DNA from: Phaeotremella fagi | Taxonomy: Eukaryota > Basidiomycota > Tremellomycetes > Tremellales > Phaeotremellaceae | Length of the DNA stretch: 64,000 nt | Assembly (NCBI GenBank): GCA_001599715.1 | Contig: BCHU01000005.1 | Span: 496,001-560,000, forward strand | Direction: 5' to 3' | Program-made: the position numbers and the translations under genes | The notes under the pieces: generated by a model | What the model saw: only the letters and a program-made list of their open reading frames with translations | What the model was told of the DNA's origin: nothing | Databases searched by the model: none | Part shown: positions 1-11,908 of the stretch, in pieces | How positions within the stretch are numbered: position 1 is the stretch's first letter | How the letters are laid out: each line of letters begins with the position of its first letter

Positions 1-77
1 AGATGAACACTGATCTCGAAGTTGCTTGGGATCCTGAAGCTGCCCATGGGGATGTCATTGAATTAAGTGATCTTTAG
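1..77 (+). CDS. 3' end of an unidentified protein (partial)
   Basis: An open frame enters from the left edge and stops with TAG at 75-77. The visible C-terminus ends in VIELSDL and is acidic. Too little is present to name a family. It is read as a gene end because the frame is open from the edge, the next gene converges on it, and an AT-rich, 3'-UTR-like stretch follows. Confidence 0.5.
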   Translation, partial: MNTDLEVAWDPEAAHGDVIELSDL

Positions 78-588
78 GGATGGAGGGTTATCAGTGTTGG
101 TTTAATTCTTGTTTTACCATGATTTCAAGTCAGATTTTATTCCTAAATAATTCATCAAATCCTATCTGTAATATTAATAATGTAACGTCGCCAATGAAAT
201 GAGATGAAATGCAAATAAAAAAAAAATCTCTGCCACCACCCCCATAACAACAAACAAAACAAGTTCAAATAAGAAATTCATCTCATCAAGAGTCTCAGAC
301 TCGATATAAAGTTTTTTTTATTTTATGTATCTGTATGAATAAAAAAGGAAAAAAGGGAACCAAAAAAAGGAAAAGAAAACGAACGTAAAGCAAAGCATAT
401 TCAAAAAAGTAAAAAAAAGTGACATGATTAATGATGAAGATGTTTCTTTTTAATGACTGAAAGCAAAAAAATGTATATCTAAAAAAAGTAACGGTATTGG
501 GTATAAATGAAGAGTTGACGGTTGGGGTATATATAATCAAGAAAACAGACGATTCGTATCGTCAATGATAATGTCATTTTCTGTTAAC
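78..588. other. intergenic region between convergent gene ends
   Basis: About 510 bases without a supportable gene lie between two converging stop codons. The stretch is AT-rich with several A runs, for example around 217-226 and 362-420, as expected for two facing 3' UTRs. An 81-codon minus-strand frame here is a phenylalanine-rich product of the A runs and is not believed. Confidence 0.6.
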
Positions 589-3012
589 CTAGAAAGAGGC
601 CGCGACTAATTCATCAGCAGCTGCGATAACATCGTCAACTGCCCATCTAGGACCGTGTTTTAGATCTAGGACGTCCCCAATTTCGTCGCAAGCGCGTAAA
701 ATCAAATCGATATCGTGTTTAGTATGTGAAGCTGATAAACAGAATCTAACTCTGGACGAAATAAGTGGTGTTGCCCTGTACCATTCGTTAGTTTTTAATC
801 TAATTGCCAAGAGGTAAAGAAAACGACATACGGGTAAGCGACTACAACGACGACGATGGGAGTTCTCTCAGGACCTAGACGATCTAACATCATTCGAGAG
901 AAGATTGGCATTTTACCTGGATTGAATAGTAACAACGGGATAATCGGGGAATCCCTATGTCCATAAACGATGAAACCTAATTTTCGTAAACCACTAGAAA
1001 GATATCTTGAATTGAACGCCAATCTACGTAACCTCTCACGACCTTCTGTACCGTTCAACAAAGCCGGTGCTAGATTCAACCAATTGGGGAGAGCTGATGA
1101 AGGTGCTGGTCCATAAGCTGGATGTCTTGATGTGATGGATAGGTTATCTTCTGGATTGTCGATATCGGCAGGTAAAGCTAATGGAGGTGAGATTCCCATG
1201 ATTGATCCCATCGACGCGATGATTTGAGTAAGGATAGGGGGTGACATCGATTCAGCGTAACACATCGCATGTGATCTTCCACGTAATCTGTCAATGACTT
1301 CCTTGGATCCTGCAATATATCCACCAGCAGCTCCGAACGATTTCGTGAACGTTCCCATGAGAATATCAATTTCGTGAGGATCGATACCGAAGTAATCACA
1401 AACTCCACGTCCGTTTGGACCAAGTGCTCCAATTGAATGAGCTTCGTCCAAGTAAATGTAAAACTAAATGAAAATCAGCATCCCTAGTTGTCAAATAAAC
1501 ATCCCAAACTCACCTTGTATCTCTGTTTCAATTCAAGTAATTTAGGTAATTCAACCAAACTACCCTCCATAGAATACAAACCTTCCACAACAACCAAAAT
1601 CTTTTTCCAAGGTCTATGAGTTCTAGGTTGACCTTGAGAGATACACTCTCTCAACAATTCCTCCAAAGCGTTCATATCGTTATGTTTGAACCAACGTACA
1701 CTAGCACCAGACAATCTAACACCGAATCTTATAGATGAATGATTGAACTCATCAGAAATAACCAAGCATCCTTTACCAACCAAACCAGGTAAAGTAGTTG
1801 AATTAGTTGCGAAACCTTGTGAGACGACCATGGCAGATTCAGCACCAACGAATCGAGCAACTAATTTTTCGGTTTGAACGTGTAAATCTAAAGTTGACGC
1901 GTCGAGTCTTGCTCCTGTACCGGATGCACCATATTTTTTGATACAAGCTTCAACAGCATCTGCACATCCACCAGATGAAGATGCGAAACCTAGATAATTG
2001 TATGAAGAAACGTTTAGAGCACGAGTCGTGGTTCCAGTCAATTTGAAATTTTCGTTGTGATCTTCAGTCGTACGATCGTAGCATACGATGGAACGACCTG
2101 CGACACCAGTCGTTGGACGTGAGAAACAATCATCGAGACGTTTCTTCAATCGACGTGTGTAGAATGAATCGAAATCTGAATTGAGCGCGGCGTATCCCTA
2201 AAAGAAAAAAGTCAGTTTTGTTGTGCCGATCGCGAAAGTAAGCGACTCACGTCGTGTGGTTGAAGATGTTGATAATGAGATGGATGAAATTTCTTTCCAA
2301 AGAAATCTCTCATATGACCAATGACAATCAAGAGGAGGTAACTGTCGTGGTCAATAAGTGCAAACAGTAAATACGAAAAACAACTTACCTAATATAAGTA
2401 CTTAAAAGAATATAATAAGGAGGTTGGGGTTCAGCGTGAATAGCTTCATTTGGGTTATACTAAAAACATCATCAATCTTCTATCCCTAAGATTGACCATG
2501 AAATCACGTCGAAAACTCACTTGACTCGTCCATCGATAATTTGGATTATTACAATGACCAAATTCCGAATGTCTCATAGTACTCTTGGTAACCACGAAAG
2601 GTTTCTCCAAATAATTTTTATACAATCTAGCAACCTCCTCAGGTGAGGGTTTCCCATTCAACCCACCAAAATTGGATGAATTACCGCTAGAAACTGAAGA
2701 AGGGTAACTACTGATCGTTGAGATATCAGAATACTCATCTTCGGGTGAAGCGGGGATGTTGTTGTTGCCTTTAGATTGAGCGGTTGCAGTAGCTGAAGTA
2801 TCGTATGAAACTGCTGTGATGGGATGTCTGGGTCTGGTGAGGACGTTTAATAACGAGTTTCTTGCTGTTTGAGGTTCAGAGGGGGAATTGGTTGATGAAG
2901 ATGATCGAGAGAGGGAACCGAACAATTGTCTGGAATGGGGTGAGATCGTGCTTGTTGTTGTGGTTGTTGATGAGGGTGAACTGTTATTCGATCTACGAGG
3001 TGATCGAACCAT
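589..3012 (-). CDS. LCB2: serine palmitoyltransferase subunit 2 (LCB2)
   Basis: Catalytic subunit of the ER-membrane enzyme that condenses L-serine with palmitoyl-CoA, the first step of sphingolipid synthesis. It belongs to the PLP-dependent alpha-oxoamine synthase family. The first exon (3012-2521) encodes a Ser/Thr-rich N-terminal extension of over 100 residues, then short exons carry EPQPPYYILLSTYI and GHMRDFFGK, typical of the LCB2 membrane-proximal region. The main exon holds YNYLGFAS and DEFNHSSIRFG. After another intron come LDEAHSIGALG and GTFTKSFGAAGGY, whose lysine is the expected Schiff-base residue. The last exon ends in ADELVAASF. Splice sites follow the short-intron pattern and the reading frame is intact. 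The length fits LCB2 plus its extension. The partner LCB1 is not in the window. Confidence 0.96.
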
Positions 3013-3770
3013 TTTGGAGTTGATTTTTGAAATGCAAAGAGGGAGTTTTTGGTATTGATTATAAGTGATGTTTTGATTTTAAAGAAAGAGTGTGAGAAAG
3101 GGTAAAAGTGGTTTGAATGGAATTAAAACAGTAAAAATAGTGTAGGTTATAAGGTGAATGTGGATGCGATCATGTAGATGTAGCTACAATGGATGTGGAT
3201 ATGGAATGTGAATATGAATATGAAATAGAAATAGAAACAAAAAGGGGAAGATGAAGAATAAGATGAAAGTAATAGTAATTGTAATTGTAAGAGGCTGTAG
3301 CTGTAACTGACCCCGTAGGCCTGCCTCTATTACGAATTACCTACTCAATTTATTAGTGGTAACTTAATGTAGCAAGCAACAACGCGCATCTTATCGCGCA
3401 GATTAGAGGGGGAGGGGGAGGGACAACGTCGTCCTGCATGGATGCATACATACACCATATATACATCATACCAAAGAATACATACACCACCACCACCTTG
3501 TTCATGTCTTCTTCTCGTTAACATCCCCATACTAACTCTTTCTCACCACCATCGCTTAGCTACCACTCACCATAATAACGCGGCTAAAATGTGCTTCAAT
3601 CACGTGACCATCCCCTCCCATTAATCATCCACGGCCAGCTACGGCCGCCGACCCCGAGTAAACAATCCATCACATTTTGACCGAGTGAATACATTTATAA
3701 TCCCGAAATGTGGCATCGGGGAGGACCCGTTGAGTACAACAACAATCTAGATATCTATCGTCTACACCAC
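3013..3770. promoter_or_regulatory. upstream region of LCB2
   Basis: Gene-free stretch of about 760 bases between the LCB2 start and the transporter stop, so it should contain the LCB2 promoter and the transporter 3' UTR. It holds a degenerate GAAATA/GATGTG purine-rich run near 3180-3245, a G-rich patch near 3411-3422, a CACGTG hexamer at 3601-3606, and a direct repeat of ACGGCC near 3631-3646. Short frames here do not look like proteins. Confidence 0.5.
3601..3606. promoter_or_regulatory. CACGTG hexamer (candidate bHLH site)
   Basis: A palindromic CACGTG lies about 590 bases upstream of the LCB2 start codon. In fungi this is the core site of bHLH factors such as Cbf1 and Pho4. Binding is inferred from the motif only, and a hexamer of this kind can occur by chance. 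Confidence 0.3.
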
Positions 3771-5429
3771 CTACTCCTCCCTAGTATTCACATTCACTTC
3801 AACCCCATCACGACTCTCTATATATCCTTGCCATCCCAACGCACCGAATCCTATAAAAACTAAAGTAGCTCCTGAGATACTTAGTAACGTTATCGAGTCC
3901 GTAGATGTATTGGGTAGAATCACTGATCCAATCAATGCTAATGGTATCGTGAGGGAAAGTCCAATAGTGACAACTAGCGATGTGTACAGGTGTTAGTTAT
4001 CTCTCTCGAGGGTGGTTTTACTACTCACGCATGGGACTTGTTTTGAGCATTGCTACGAAGTGTCAACAAAGGAATCGTAATCATAAGAAAACATCCTCAC
4101 CTAGCATATACAGATAATCACTAGAAAGGGTGATACTCATGTTAATACCGCAAATCAACCAAGCCATTCTTGTAGGTGGTAATTCAAAAGTTTCCCAACC
4201 GGTATAATGAAGTAAAGGGAAAACAGGTATCAAACAAACGATACTGAACAATCCAGCGAACCTAAATACAGATCAATCAATTAACATTTATCCAAAGACT
4301 GTGAGAAGTACACCTACCCTAGCATCAACTTCATATCGGCTCGATCTTCGTTACCAACTTTAACTTTTAAGAGGACGACGTAGACTGCATAGAAAGCCGC
4401 TGAGAGGAGCGCGGCAAAATCACCTAGAAGGGGATGAGACGGGGTGTCGGAAGACGAAGAGGAGATGGTTGAATCGGAGGTCGTTACTAGTATAACACCG
4501 AAGAAACTGAAGAATTCACGTAAACGATCATCCCTTACAAGACGACCAGTAACTTACCTAGCGAAAACGGCGAAACCATTGACGAAATTAATCTTGTCAA
4601 CACCCAACAAACGTCCTAACGCCAGTGTAAAAAAGCCTTTAACCCTTAATTAGCAAAATGAAACATCATCGTAAAAAGTACAAAAAGATGACTGACCACT
4701 GGTTCCACTGAGAATAGTGACACTAGCCACACTAGTCAAAGCCAAACTAGCATTAATAGCGTAGTTAGCGATAAACCAAACGACAGACCACCAAGCAGCC
4801 ACCACAGCCGTTTCTTTCACCGACAACTTGAGTTCATGGTTAGGAAGTTCAATCGCATTTTCCAAACCTGTGGGATTGGGATCTAGGATTCGGATTGAAG
4901 TTCGAGGTGAAGAGGGGGCTATCGATCTGGTGAGTGAGGTTGAGCGAGGGTGAGGGTTTGGGGAAGCTGGATCGGGGGTTTGGGAAATTGGTTCGTATTG
5001 ACTAAACGGGGTTAGGGCTGGTGGACTGAACACGGGCTTACGTTTCGTTGGTCTCTTCTCGGGATTGAAGGGGTTTACCTAAAATGTATCTACAGGATAT
5101 TGGAATTAGGTAAACGACGAAAGACGCCGTGCTGAGATACGTGATTCTGAGTGACCAATGATTAGATACAGTGAATGAGTGACAACTGTTGAACCCACAA
5201 AAAAGGTTTATTCCATCCTTGATCACCAGTTTCCAATTCAGCAGTTAAGAAATTAGAAGCTGTCCACAACTAAACACGGATTCACGTCAACGCTGAGCTG
5301 ACTTTCGCGAATTGAAGGGGACATACCAAAACTACACCTAACAATAGAGTTACACCTACTAGATACCTTTTAGCGTTGGTGATGATATTCACAGGCATCT
5401 TGTTGGAGAGAAGAGGGAGTGATTCCATG
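3771..5429 (-). CDS. SLC35F-like drug/metabolite (EamA) transporter
   Basis: Polytopic membrane protein of the drug/metabolite transporter superfamily, most like SLC35F5 and yeast YML018C, which sit on vacuolar or other internal membranes; the substrate is unknown. The likely start is MESLPLLSNK, with a second in-frame ATG ten codons later. A first hydrophobic helix follows (YLVGVTLLLGVVLVWTASN). The exon at about 5033-4690 holds a Pro/Ser-rich loop, then VKETAVVAAWWSVVWFIANY and ALTSVASVTILSGTSG, matching the conserved second and third helices of the SLC35F group. Later exons encode more hydrophobic segments. The C-terminus (GFGALGWQGYIESRD) is followed by TAG at 3771-3773. At least six introns are needed and some internal borders are approximate. 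Confidence 0.85.
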
Positions 5430-5657
5430 AATCTCACTCCTTTGTGGTGGTGGTGGTTGTTGTTGGTGGTGGACGTAGGATGTTGAAATCTAGATAAGAC
5501 GATAGGAGGTTTTTCGAAGAGATAACTTTATGGTGTGATGTTGTGGGGCTCCGCGTCACGATAGTTGGATCCAAGCTCACATCAGCCATAATCGAGACTC
5601 TCCCCTTCAAATATCTACATCTACACCTCACTGATCACTGAACAAGATATCGATGGG

Positions 5658-7786
5658 ATGGGTATAAAAGGTCTCACTCAATGGATAACCAAATCCTAGT
5701 CAGTTAATCCTCTCAAAGACAGGTTCTCCAACTAACCTTCCAAAGTCCGGGTATCATCAAAACCTATAAAAAAGGATGGGCATCACCAGAAATAAAAGGT
5801 AAAAGAGTTGCCATGTATGTCACATCTCTACTATTGAAAGTATCTCATTTGATTCTGACTTAATTAACAAAGTGACGCAACACTCATGACTAATCGATTC
5901 CATTTCGCCGTTCAAGATGGTCCATTGAAAGGTAAAGGGGGTGGCATGATGTGGTACAAGTGAGTCTTGCAATTCTGATTTTGAATCGACTGAACGATGA
6001 CATCAGTTTGATCTCTGAGATGAGAGCTAATGATGTCAAACCCGTTGCTATCTGGGATGAAAGGGGTGTAAGAGATTGGAAAGCGCCAGAGGTAGGTTGT
6101 CGTTAACAACTCTCGCATAGTCGGTGGTTAATACTGATGGTTGACCATAGGCCAAAAAACGACTTGCAAACAGAGCACTGCAGCTTGCTAGAAGGAGTCA
6201 CGAAGATCAAAGAGCGATTCGACTGATCGAACTCAAGAATTTACTAGCTATCGTTGGGACTTTATCGGGTGATGATCGAAAATTATTCATCGATCTTTGG
6301 AACTCTACTTCATCAACAATTGATTCGTCATCTCAACCCCCAATCCCCATGATCGAGCTCAAAGAAACAGTCAAATCTTTATATCAACGATTCCAAAATT
6401 CCAAAACTCCCCAGAACCCCAAACCATCAACGAAAACAGAAGACCTAGTTTCCAACCTCATAGACCAAGAAACGATTTTTCAAGATTACGAAGATAAAAT
6501 TTTACGATCGATCGATCTCCCGTTGAACGATACTGAAACTGATGGGAAAGAGACGACTCATTTTGTACAAGATGGAGTGGCTAGGGATATCATCTCTAGT
6601 CCACCTGATAAAGTCTCTGCGGGGATTTTAGACGCTAGATTGACCTCGTTGTTTTCTTTGGAGGTTTATACGGAGACTCCTAGACAGAGGGGGTTGACTG
6701 AGGAGGAAGGGAGGGTTTGGGAGGGTTTCTTTGGGGATTTGGGTTTGGCTGATGGAGATGGGAGTCGGGAGCGGGTGAGGGTGGATGATACAACGGTGAT
6801 GAATGGTTTGGATGGTCAGCTACAAACCGATAAATCCGATCATGGAATCACAACTATACCCAAGACAACACTCGAATCCCTTCTACTTCCCAAATCAGAA
6901 ATTAAATCCTCAACACCATCAACTGACCTCATCACAACACCACCACAGACCCCTGAAGACAGACTTGAAAATCTAATAAAACTAGCTCCGGAAGTATGGA
7001 AAATCCATGATCGGGCTTTAGCCCAACCAACCTCCCAAGATCATTTGGATTGTAAAGAGCTACTAGAGAAGATGGGTGTACCTATCCTAGAAGCTGTTAT
7101 ACCGTTCGAAGCTGAAGGATTAGGAAGTTGGCTCTATAAAACTGGGTTGGTCGATTATGTAGTCTCAGAAGATTCTGATGTTTTGGCTTACGAGGTACGT
7201 GAAAACCCAACTATCAATATATGGTTTGGTTGATGAAAACGAATAGGCCCCGTTACTCCGTAACGCCTCACTATCAACGAAACCACTAACCCTAATCCAC
7301 GGTGAAGAACTTCGTGAAACCCTCAACCTAACCTCGGAACAATATCTAGATTTCTGTATTTTACTAGGAACAGACGCCTCGTCCCGAATACCTAATCAAG
7401 GTCCTCAGAGATCATTCAATCAGATAAGGAAATACAAATCCATTGAAAGTGTTTTAGAGAATTCACGTGGATTGGTTGATAAACTGGGCGAAGGCGAAGG
7501 CGGGTTTGATCTTGAAGAATGGTGGAAAACTGTACACAACGCTCGATGGATTTTCACGACGATACCTAAACCTTTGGTTGAGGGGATTGAATGGGAGGTG
7601 GGACAGGGGTATGATGAGAAAGTTGTGGAAGAGTTTTTGGAGGAGAGGTGGGGGGTTAGGTTGGTTGATGTTGGTTCGGAGGTTGAGGTTGAGTTGGATG
7701 GTGAGATGGAAAGTTTTGAGAGTGAGGTGGATGGGAGATTGAAAGATAATGGGGTTTGGGATGAGAAGGATTCTCCTGGATACTGA
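5658..7786 (+). CDS. XPG/FEN-family structure-specific nuclease
   Basis: Member of the FEN1/XPG/EXO1/Mkt1 nuclease superfamily. The start is the second of two overlapping ATGs (the first meets a stop at once) and gives MGIKGLTQWITKS, the family N-terminus whose glycine must sit next to Met. Exons two to four give an XPG-N-like block (GKRVAM, AVQDGPLKGKGGGMMWYN, KPVAIWDERGVRDWKAPEA). A long exon with a low-complexity acidic spacer follows. The XPG-I block is LGVPILEAVIPFEAEG with YVVSEDSDVLAYE, whose acidic residues fit metal binding. After an intron the H3TH-like segment reads CILLGTDASSRIPNQGP. The C-terminus has no obvious PCNA box. It differs from FEN1 in its long linker and may be a fungal side branch; its role in repair or in post-transcriptional control (Mkt1-like) cannot be decided here. 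Confidence 0.85.
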
Positions 7787-8151
7787 AAGGGTCTGTTTTT
7801 TTCTGTCGTGTGACTGGTTTCCACTTTATCGATGGGTAAGTTTTGATACCCAAATTTTACTTATTGGTTTTTTGTTGTTCTTCGTTTTAAATTGGATCCA
7901 ATTTTTTTCACATCAATACCTCTTATACCTCGCATATATATCTCAATTTAAACGATTTTGTATTTCGTGTTGATACGCTGTAAACGTTGGAATGTATTCA
8001 CTTTCATGGAAAGAGAGAGTTCAATCACATTCCAGAGAGATGCAATTTTCTCTTGAAACAAAATGTCATCGATCTGAATGATCAACACCATATTTGAGTG
8101 GTCCAAGTTATACATTGATCACCCGTCTGTTAAACATAACCAAACCCCCTC
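7787..8151. other. intergenic region between convergent genes
   Basis: About 365 bases lie between the nuclease stop and the RCC1-like gene stop. It is T-rich in its first half, as in a 3' UTR. No gene, RNA or repeat was recognised. Confidence 0.6.
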
Positions 8152-10220
8152 CTAATCGATAATCTTGTTATACAAAACCGAAGCGTTCCAACCAGCCACA
8201 ACGACTTCTTCACACCTAACCCCCCTCTTCAACAATTTCCCATTCAGATCATAAGCGTTAGTTTTACTTTCATGCAACTGAAGTCTTGAATGTGGCATCG
8301 GTGACAACTACAGTATTAATGTTAATGAGATTTTGGCTTTCTGTTTTAAGATAAGACATACAGTTCCGGAACTTAAACTCGATTCTTTGGATGTTGATAA
8401 CCCATCAACGTCAATGGCTTTGGGTATCAACGGTGGTAAATGCTGTGGAACAGCTAAACTCGATCTTTTACCGTTACCCAATTGGAAATCGGCTTTCACA
8501 TGTTGTCAATACATGCCACGAGTGAAGGGTGTGTGTGTGGTGGACATACCATTCCCACCCCAAACCATGACGTCTTTACCGTACATCCCGGCTTTCACAC
8601 CTGTGCTATCCGCTTGAGTAACTGTATCTAGAACTGCGAATGCGTGTGCTGAGGGTGAAGGGGAGATTGAGATGTTATGGATTCCCAGTGGGAGGAGGGC
8701 GTTTGCTTTTTCTGAATCTGGGGGATTGTCAGTTTGGTGTTTGATACTTTTGCCTCAGGGTGATTTTTGACTGACATTCTTGTAAACCGCTCACTCTGAA
8801 GATAGTTTATTAGCCATCTTCTCTACTAAGTTACATTCTCGCACTCACGTCTTAACCCTTACAGGGGATCCATTAGCCGAACTCCAAAGTCCATTACCCA
8901 AAGCCCCACTCAATCCATTCCCACAAGCCAGTAAATCCACGAAACTCTGTCCAGTCCCCTCCCCCGATCCAGGTTCATCCCGTTCAACAACGAAGAACGT
9001 AGTAGCGAACCCAGCCTGGATATCAACACACTTGATCGAAGTTCCACCAGGATAATTCCTAGCTAAAACAATTTCAACGGGTGAATGAACCGTTTCGACC
9101 GATGTCAAAGATCCTAAACCGATTTGACCTGATTCGTTGGCTCCGAATCCTAAGACTCTACCTGTGGAGGTTCGGACGAATGAGGTTTTATCTGATGTTT
9201 GGACTTGGGAGATTTGGAGTCCTTTCAGAGAAGGGATTTCGGTTAGTTTGGTGGAATATCGGGGATCTTCTTCTGGGTTTGGGTTTGTGGAGGTTGCGGG
9301 AGGGAGGGGTAGACGATGACCTAGTTGTCGATGGGTGTTGGCTGATGGTGAGAGAGGTAGGGAGAAGGTTCTTCCTTTGTTGGTAACTGCTAAAACGTGA
9401 TGTCTACCGGTAGACACGCCAGACCATCTGGGTTGAGTGTTAGACAATGGAATCGTCTAAAACGATATCAACTCACCTCTCACCACGTTTCAAACCCCCC
9501 TCAGCTTGAAGTTCAACATGATCAACACCAGCGTCACCCCAAACCAACCAATTCCACCAACTCTGGTTCAAAAGATCTTTTCGATCAGCTTGTGAACCTT
9601 TAGAAATCGAGACCGAATATAATCTCCCGTCTTTACTTAATGCTACGAGTTTACTTGGTCCAGGTGAGATTTTGGTTATTTTCTGGGTATTATATGAGAA
9701 AGTTGGATTTAGGTTTGAATTGATTGAGAAAGTAGGACTTACTCTGTTTTTCAGTGATTTACCGATTTTACCTTCGAGATCATAGCCTGTGCCCCACATC
9801 CAGATATCTCCGTGGGCGTCTACACAAGCACCGTATTTCTCTGCTATGATGAGATCACGGAAAGGTGTGGATCCGAGATGAGGAAGGGGTGTTGGTCTTT
9901 TCACAGTCGTAAGTGAACTATCAGGGAATAATGTCATATAACTACAATCGAGGGTTAGATAGGTTGGTAGACTAGAGACATGCTTACCGATTACTACCCC
10001 ATCCTAAAGGTGTATAAGGATTGGTAGCTATTTTCAGAGCTGTTTTTTGTTTGGTGACTGAAGTGGAGAGAGGATCTATGTCATCCTCTGAGAATATTGG
10101 TTTTGAGAGATGTGAATGAACAGTATAGACTGATATGGCTAGAGCGGAAGTGGTGAGGAAAGGTATCGATCGGGTTCGAAGGGAACGTAGAGATGACGAT
10201 GACGAAGAAGCGAACGGCAT
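8152..10220 (-). CDS. RCC1-repeat mitochondrial protein (FMP25-like)
   Basis: Predicted RCC1-type beta-propeller tethered to the mitochondrial inner membrane. The N-terminus (MPFASSSSSSLRSLRTRSIP) is Ser/Arg-rich without acidic residues, as in a mitochondrial presequence, and is followed by one hydrophobic segment (FLTTSALAISVYTVHSHL). Propeller blades follow: YGACVDAHGDIWMWGTG, LVALSKDGRLYSVS, HHVLAVTNKGRTFSLPLS, TSTGRVLGFGANESGQIGLG and LLACGNGLSGALGNG. The order presequence, single helix, RCC1 repeats is that of yeast Fmp25, which is needed for respiratory complex III assembly, so that role is inferred. The gene shares its upstream region with a complex I subunit. Exons in the 3' part (8312-8850) are less certain. 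The last codons read ASVLYNKIID. Confidence 0.8.
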
Positions 10221-10542
10221 GTTGGGAGGGTAGGTATGGGGATTTGTTGTATGGGTAATCTTCCTCTTGCTGGTTTCTGGTTCTCTGCTATGCTAGCTAT
10301 AGATGGTTTCTGTAGATATATAAGATACAAGGATTACATTTCGATCTACAGTATCTACGATCTGTGGACTTTCGATATGTGGGGCTCCGTTGTTGTCTAC
10401 TGTAGGATTAATTAGAATTAAATAACGATAAACAAATAACAGATCAACCAACCATTATCGAGGTATTACTTTGGTGTAGCAGCGTAGTGTATTGTATATA
10501 CATTTCAACACCACCCCCCTCACTACCACTCTCATCACTACC
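10221..10542. promoter_or_regulatory. divergent promoter between two mitochondrial protein genes
   Basis: These 322 bases separate the start codons of the FMP25-like gene (-) and the complex I 24 kDa subunit gene (+), so both are probably driven from here. CT-rich stretches near the + start (about 10500-10540) resemble a transcription start region. No specific factor site is claimed. Confidence 0.6.
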
Positions 10543-11715
10543 ATGGCATCAGTCGTCAGATCAGTATTAGCTTCATCAAGACGCCAAACCTCTTCAGCAA
10601 TCAACAATGCAAGAAGGACGATCGCCTCAAGTAGCGTAGTCAAATCAGAATCACTCTTCGTGGTAAGTGTAACTCAACACCCAATCCAACGACCAAAAAG
10701 ACTAACATCCCCAAAGCATAGAGATACTGATTACAACAATCCATCAGTAAGTCTTATCATTACCTTTACTTGGGTTTAGAAGAAATGGATTGACAGTATC
10801 TACCCAGATCCCATTCGAATTCACAGCCGAAAACATGAAATTAGCAGAAGAGATCATCTCGAGATATCCCGTTCAATACAAGAAAGCGGCTGTCATGCCA
10901 ATCCTTGATTTAGGTCAAAGACAGAATAACGGTTGGACAAGTATAAGTGTTATGAACGCTGTTGCTAAATTATTGGAAATGCCCAAAATGAGAGTTTACG
11001 AGGTAGGTCTATTCATTTATTTACCTTAAACTACCAGACATGGTGTTGAAAAGTAACGTACAGGTCGCAACTTTCTACACCATGTACAACCGTGAACCGA
11101 TAGCTCAAAATTTCTTACAATTATGTACGACGACACCCTGTCAACTTGGTGGATGTGGTTCAACCAAGATTCTAGAAACCATCACTAATCATTTAAAAAT
11201 CAAACCTAATCAAAGTACCAAGGACGGTAAATTCTCTCTGATCGAGGTTGAATGTTTAGGTGCTTGTAGTAATGCCCCAAGTGAGTTTTGAGTCTTTGGG
11301 TTTTTTTGGGTTTTCTTGTGATTGACTAACAACGGATTGTAGTGATGCAAGTCGGTGATGACTTTTATGAAGATCTTACACCAGAAACTACTATTAGGAT
11401 TTTGGACGCCATGGCTAAAGGTGAAAAACCTAAACCAGGTCCTCAATCCGGTCGTCAAACTTCAGAGGTGAGCTACAAAAATCTTTTTAGACGACGAATC
11501 TAGCTGACAAAATTGTGATAGAACTCCGCTGGTTTAACAACGTAAGTAGAGTGAAATATAATTGTGGTAACATAAATACTGATCAATCTTTATCGTGATT
11601 TTTTAGTCTTACAACTGAAGTGAGTTATTTATTCTGCAAAGATGTATAATCTAATACTGATTCATCGTTATAGCCAACTGGACCAGGTTTCGGTTGTCAA
11701 CCAGAATTCCAATAG
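10543..11715 (+). CDS. NADH:ubiquinone oxidoreductase 24 kDa subunit (NDUFV2-type)
   Basis: Subunit of the NADH-dehydrogenase module of mitochondrial complex I, holding the N1a [2Fe-2S] cluster. An Arg/Ser-rich presequence ([20 protein letters not shown]) is followed by [19 protein letters not shown], the typical thioredoxin-fold start. The cluster ligands are visible as C-x4-C in CTTTPC and C-x3-C in CLGAC, in the usual spacing and order. Conserved [12 protein letters not shown] and the C-terminal GFGCQPEFQ are also present. The gene has many introns, two of its exons being only 20 nt (11522-11541) and 13 nt (11607-11619); joined, they keep frame and encode NSAGLTTLTTE. The length is normal for the family. 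It supports an organism with a conventional complex I, unlike Saccharomyces. Confidence 0.96.
11522..11619 (+). other. pair of micro-exons (20 nt and 13 nt) in the 24 kDa subunit gene
   Basis: The 20-nt exon at 11522-11541 and the 13-nt exon at 11607-11619 are each flanked by AG and GT. The previous exon ends in GAG at 11467 and the next begins at 11674. Together they add 33 nt, eleven codons, and reach the conserved C-terminus in frame. Confidence 0.8.
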
Positions 11716-11908
11716 ATGACATCAATATATCAATTCAAGGAATGAATGCATTGTATTGATTCCACTGAGCCCAAGACCCAACACACAAACGTGAACTCCA
11801 TAGACAGACAAATCTTTGCATCTCGCATCTATTTCCGAAATAAAATAAATTGTACAAATGAAGGGTATACCGTCGAACCCAAAACAAAGATAACTTCCCC
11901 CTACACGT

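Noticed and set aside
7420..7824. Minus-strand 134-codon Ser/Pro/Thr-rich frame
   Set aside because: It overlaps the last exon of the XPG-family nuclease on +, whose C-terminus is in frame with the conserved hairpin. Its composition reflects the complement of Glu/Gly-rich codons.
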